Part shown: piece by piece, positions 5,908 through 7,394 of the stretch
Layout: each line of letters starts with the position of its first letter
Numbering within the stretch: the first letter of the stretch is position 1
Source of the DNA: Gemmatimonadota bacterium
GTDB taxonomy: Bacteria; Gemmatimonadota; Gemmatimonadetes; Gemmatimonadales; GWC2-71-9
Assembly: GCA_003220955.1 (NCBI GenBank)
Contig: QHTW01000007.1
Location: forward strand, 446-7,839
Direction of reading: 5' to 3'
DNA length: 7,394 nucleotides
Program-made: the position numbers and the translations under genes
Notes under the pieces: generated by a model
Told to the model about the DNA's origin: nothing
What the model saw: only the letters and a program-made list of their open reading frames with translations
Databases searched by the model: none

Positions 5908-6670
5908 GGCGCGGAAAGTAGACGGTAAGTTGCGTCGGGTCAAGACTATACATATCTTTGGCCGTCACCTACCCGGGTCAAACACTATCTCGTTCGAGTT
6001 CTTCGTCTGGGCCCCGGTGTTGCTGTTTTCCATGGTCGCCCACGAATACGCTCACGCCGAGGCAGCCTACCGGCAGGGTGATTCCACCGCCTACATGCTC
6101 GGGCGCCTGACGCTCAATCCCGTCAAGCACATCGATCCATTCATGACGGTGATACTGCCGCTCGTGCTCTGGTTCGGGTCGCACGGCACGTATACCTTCG
6201 GCGGCGCGAAACCGGTCCCGGTGAACCCGCGGAATTACCGGCAGTATGTCCGGGGTGACATCATCGTCTCCCTGGCCGGCATCGCCGTGAACCTCGTGCT
6301 GTTCCTCATTTTCACCGCCTTGTTTGCGACCGTGGGAACCCTGGCGGAGGCCGTGCCGGCGCTGGCTCCGACGTTCGAAATTCTGCAACGAATGATGTAT
6401 TACGGCATGTGGCTGAACCTCGTGCTCGCCTTTTTCAACCTGATTCCGATTCCGCCGCTCGATGGCAGTCACGTCTTCTATCATCTGTTGCCGCCCGGCG
6501 CCGGGCTGCAGTACCGGCAGCTGCAGCGCTTCGGCTTCCTCCCGATCATGGTCGTCAGCTTCATGCTTCCGGGCGTGATTCAGTTCTTCCTCTGGCCTGC
6601 GGTGAAGCTGATGCGACTCGCGCTGGCCATGGTGATTCCGGTCGCGCTGCCGAACGGGCTTCCCTCATGA
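5906..6670 (+). CDS. Site-2 protease family (M50) membrane metalloprotease
   Basis: This is an intramembrane zinc metalloprotease of the M50 (SpoIVFB/YwhC-like) family, with a likely role in regulated cleavage of membrane proteins; the substrate is unknown. From the ATG at 5906 the protein has 254 residues. The zinc motif HEYAH is at 46-50 inside the first membrane segment (about 32-55). It is followed by GRLTLNPVKHIDPF (66-79), the family segment GGAKPVPVNPRNY (99-111), the membrane helix SLAGIAVNLVLFLIF (122-136) and the third zinc ligand Asp186 in FNLIPIPPLDGSH. Two more hydrophobic stretches lie at about 210-232 and 234-248. The start is uncertain: homologues begin just before FEFFVWAP, but no ATG, GTG or TTG lies there. 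ATG 5906 shares its CATG with the rpsT start; TTG 5930 and GTG 6017 are alternatives. The stop overlaps scpA (ATGA), a common partnership. Confidence 0.9.
   Translation: MARKVDGKLRRVKTIHIFGRHLPGSNTISFEFFVWAPVLLFSMVAHEYAHAEAAYRQGDSTAYMLGRLTLNPVKHIDPFMTVILPLVLWFGSHGTYTFGGAKPVPVNPRNYRQYVRGDIIVSLAGIAVNLVLFLIFTALFATVGTLAEAVPALAPTFEILQRMMYYGMWLNLVLAFFNLIPIPPLDGSHVFYHLLPPGAGLQYRQLQRFGFLPIMVVSFMLPGVIQFFLWPAVKLMRLALAMVIPVALPNGLPS
5915..5943 (-). promoter_or_regulatory. Probable sigma-70-type promoter of rpsT (leaderless)
   Basis: Read on the minus strand, TTGACC (5943-5938) is separated by exactly 17 bases from TACTTT (5920-5915). The hexamers match the TTGACA and TATAAT consensus at five and four of six positions. 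Only seven bases lie between the -10 box and the rpsT ATG at 5907, so transcription would begin at or next to the start codon. This agrees with the absence of a ribosome binding site. Confidence 0.6.
5930..5958 (+). promoter_or_regulatory. Possible promoter for the M50-scpAB unit
   Basis: TTGCGT (5930-5935), a 17-base spacer and TATCTT (5953-5958) make a modest sigma-70 match; the extended TATCTTTG also resembles the Bacteroidetes-type -7 box. A start site near 5965 would fall after the annotated ATG at 5906, so it is only consistent with a downstream start codon. The divergent layout makes some promoter here likely, but this exact site is weak. Confidence 0.25.
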
Positions 6671-7361
6671 CGAGTCCCATCCTCCGCGATCCGGGTAACG
6701 GCGGGTTCGTCGTCGAGCTGGAAAAGTTCTCCGGCCCGCTCGATCTCCTGCTGCATCTGATCCGCGAAGACGAAGTCGACATCACCGATCTGCCGATCGC
6801 CAAGATCGCCGACCAGTTCCTGTCGGTGATCAACGGCGGCTGCTGCGTATCAAGGCGCAGATGCTGCTGCCGCGCCGTCTCGGCGATGACGAATGGGAAG
6901 ACCCGCGTGCCGAGCTGGTACGCCGGCTGCTCGAATACCAGCAGATCCGCGAGCTCGTCGACTGGCTCGGTCATGCCGCCGACGTTCGGGCCGAGCGGCT
7001 CGGCCGGGGGTACGAGGCGCCGCCGCCCGACGCGCCGCCCGCGCCGCTGCAAATCGACCTCAACGATCTGCTTGCGGCCGCAGAGCGCGTCATCGCGCTC
7101 ATCCCCGAGCCGATGCTGCATCGCGTCGTGCCGCGCCCGCTCGACGTCGAAGGGGCGACGGAGCGCATCAACGGGCTGTTGGCCGAGCGAGTGCAGTGCG
7201 GCTGGATCGACGTCGTGGGGCGGGGGGCGACGATCGTGGACATCTTGTCGGCATTCATCGCGCTCCTCGAGCTCGCCAAGCGCAGCTCGCTCACGCTGTC
7301 GCAGCCTGAACCATTCGGTCCGATGGTGATTACGCGTGCAACCCCTCGCGAAGCTGCTTGA
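6667..7361 (+). pseudogene. scpA: Segregation and condensation protein A (kleisin), frameshifted by a deletion near 6832-6839
   Basis: ScpA is the kleisin that bridges SMC heads and recruits ScpB in bacterial condensin. The first frame gives 55 recognisable residues, including FSGPLDLLLHLIRED (21-35) and VDITDLPIAKIADQFL (37-52). Homology resumes in another frame at LLRIKAQMLLPRR (from 6840) and continues through the RRLLEYQQIRELV helix to the C-terminal winged helix (ERINGLLAERV... to VDILSAFIALLELAK) and the stop at 7359-7361. Only eight bases lie between the conserved Val-Ile and Leu-Leu-Arg-Ile-Lys, where about 20 residues (the L-x-L-x-x-AGEYLxMAAxL helix) are expected. Roughly 50-60 bases are missing and the frame changes. 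The product without them would be about 228 residues, against 240-260 in relatives. The ATG overlaps the M50 stop; scpB begins 26 bases before the scpA end. It is either a pseudogene or an assembly artefact. Confidence 0.9.
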
Positions 7362-7394
7362 AGCCGCGCTGTTCGCGGCGTCGCGCCCGCTGAC
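7336..7394 (+). CDS. scpB: Segregation and condensation protein B, N-terminal start only
   Basis: GTG 7336 opens a frame to the window edge reading MQPLAKLLEAALFAASRPLT, which matches the usual ScpB beginning (L-x-x-x-LEALLFASxxPL), the first helix of its N-terminal winged-helix domain. ScpB dimers bind ScpA in the SMC complex. The gene overlaps the scpA end in another frame, as is common for this pair. Only about 20 codons are visible. Confidence 0.8.
   Translation, partial: MQPLAKLLEAALFAASRPL

Noticed and set aside
6838..6890. Cysteine-rich peptide in the scpA start frame (CCVSRRRCCC)
   Set aside because: It is out-of-frame translation of the codons for LLRIKAQMLLPRR after the deletion, not a real Cys motif.
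7205..7230. G-quadruplex or regulatory G-tract in scpA (GGGG and GGGGGG near 7217-7227)
   Set aside because: It has only two G runs and lies in codons for VGRGAT in the winged helix, so coding composition explains it.

Overview
The window is a gene-dense, GC-rich bacterial chromosome segment with almost no intergenic DNA. Its housekeeping content (citrate synthase end, pyrR-pyrB-pyrC, a site-2 protease next to scpA-scpB, rpsT, and a coiled-coil/zinc-ribbon protein) fits Gemmatimonadota or a related phylum. That placement rests on protein style and gene order, not on a marker tree. I see no mobile element, CRISPR array, tRNA or rRNA.

Layout. Positions 1-410 (+) hold the C-terminal third of citrate synthase. 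A 39-codon remnant of a DUF4440/SnoaL-like protein follows at 407-526. From 530 to 5637 (+) runs a tight, probably co-transcribed block: a D-2-hydroxyacid dehydrogenase, pyrR, pyrB, pyrC, a class II aldolase and a coiled-coil protein ending in a zinc ribbon. Most neighbours in this block share ATGA or GTGA stop-start overlaps. rpsT lies on the minus strand (5638-5907), tail to tail with the zinc-ribbon gene and with no base between the stops. Divergent from rpsT, on the plus strand, are an M50 site-2 protease, scpA and the first codons of scpB.

How the genes work together. PyrB and PyrC catalyse the second and third steps of UMP synthesis, and PyrR is the usual uracil-responsive regulator or uracil phosphoribosyltransferase found beside them. 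ScpA and ScpB are the kleisin and partner of the SMC condensin complex; a membrane protease beside them is a familiar bacterial arrangement. The dehydrogenase, aldolase and zinc-ribbon protein appear to be passengers in the pyr transcription unit; nothing in the sequence links them to pyrimidines.

The most striking thing is damage. Four places look like deletions inside otherwise well-conserved genes: the citrate synthase/DUF4440 boundary, the loop with the catalytic arginine of the dehydrogenase (about 15 residues, in frame), a roughly 7-base frameshift in pyrC, and a roughly 20-codon frameshifting loss in scpA. All sit in GGCGG- or GGCGCG-rich DNA. Because pyrC and scpA are normally important genes, assembly or sequencing error in a GC-rich (possibly metagenomic) genome is at least as likely as real gene decay. 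I found no convincing new biological system. A probable leaderless promoter for rpsT is the best regulatory signal.
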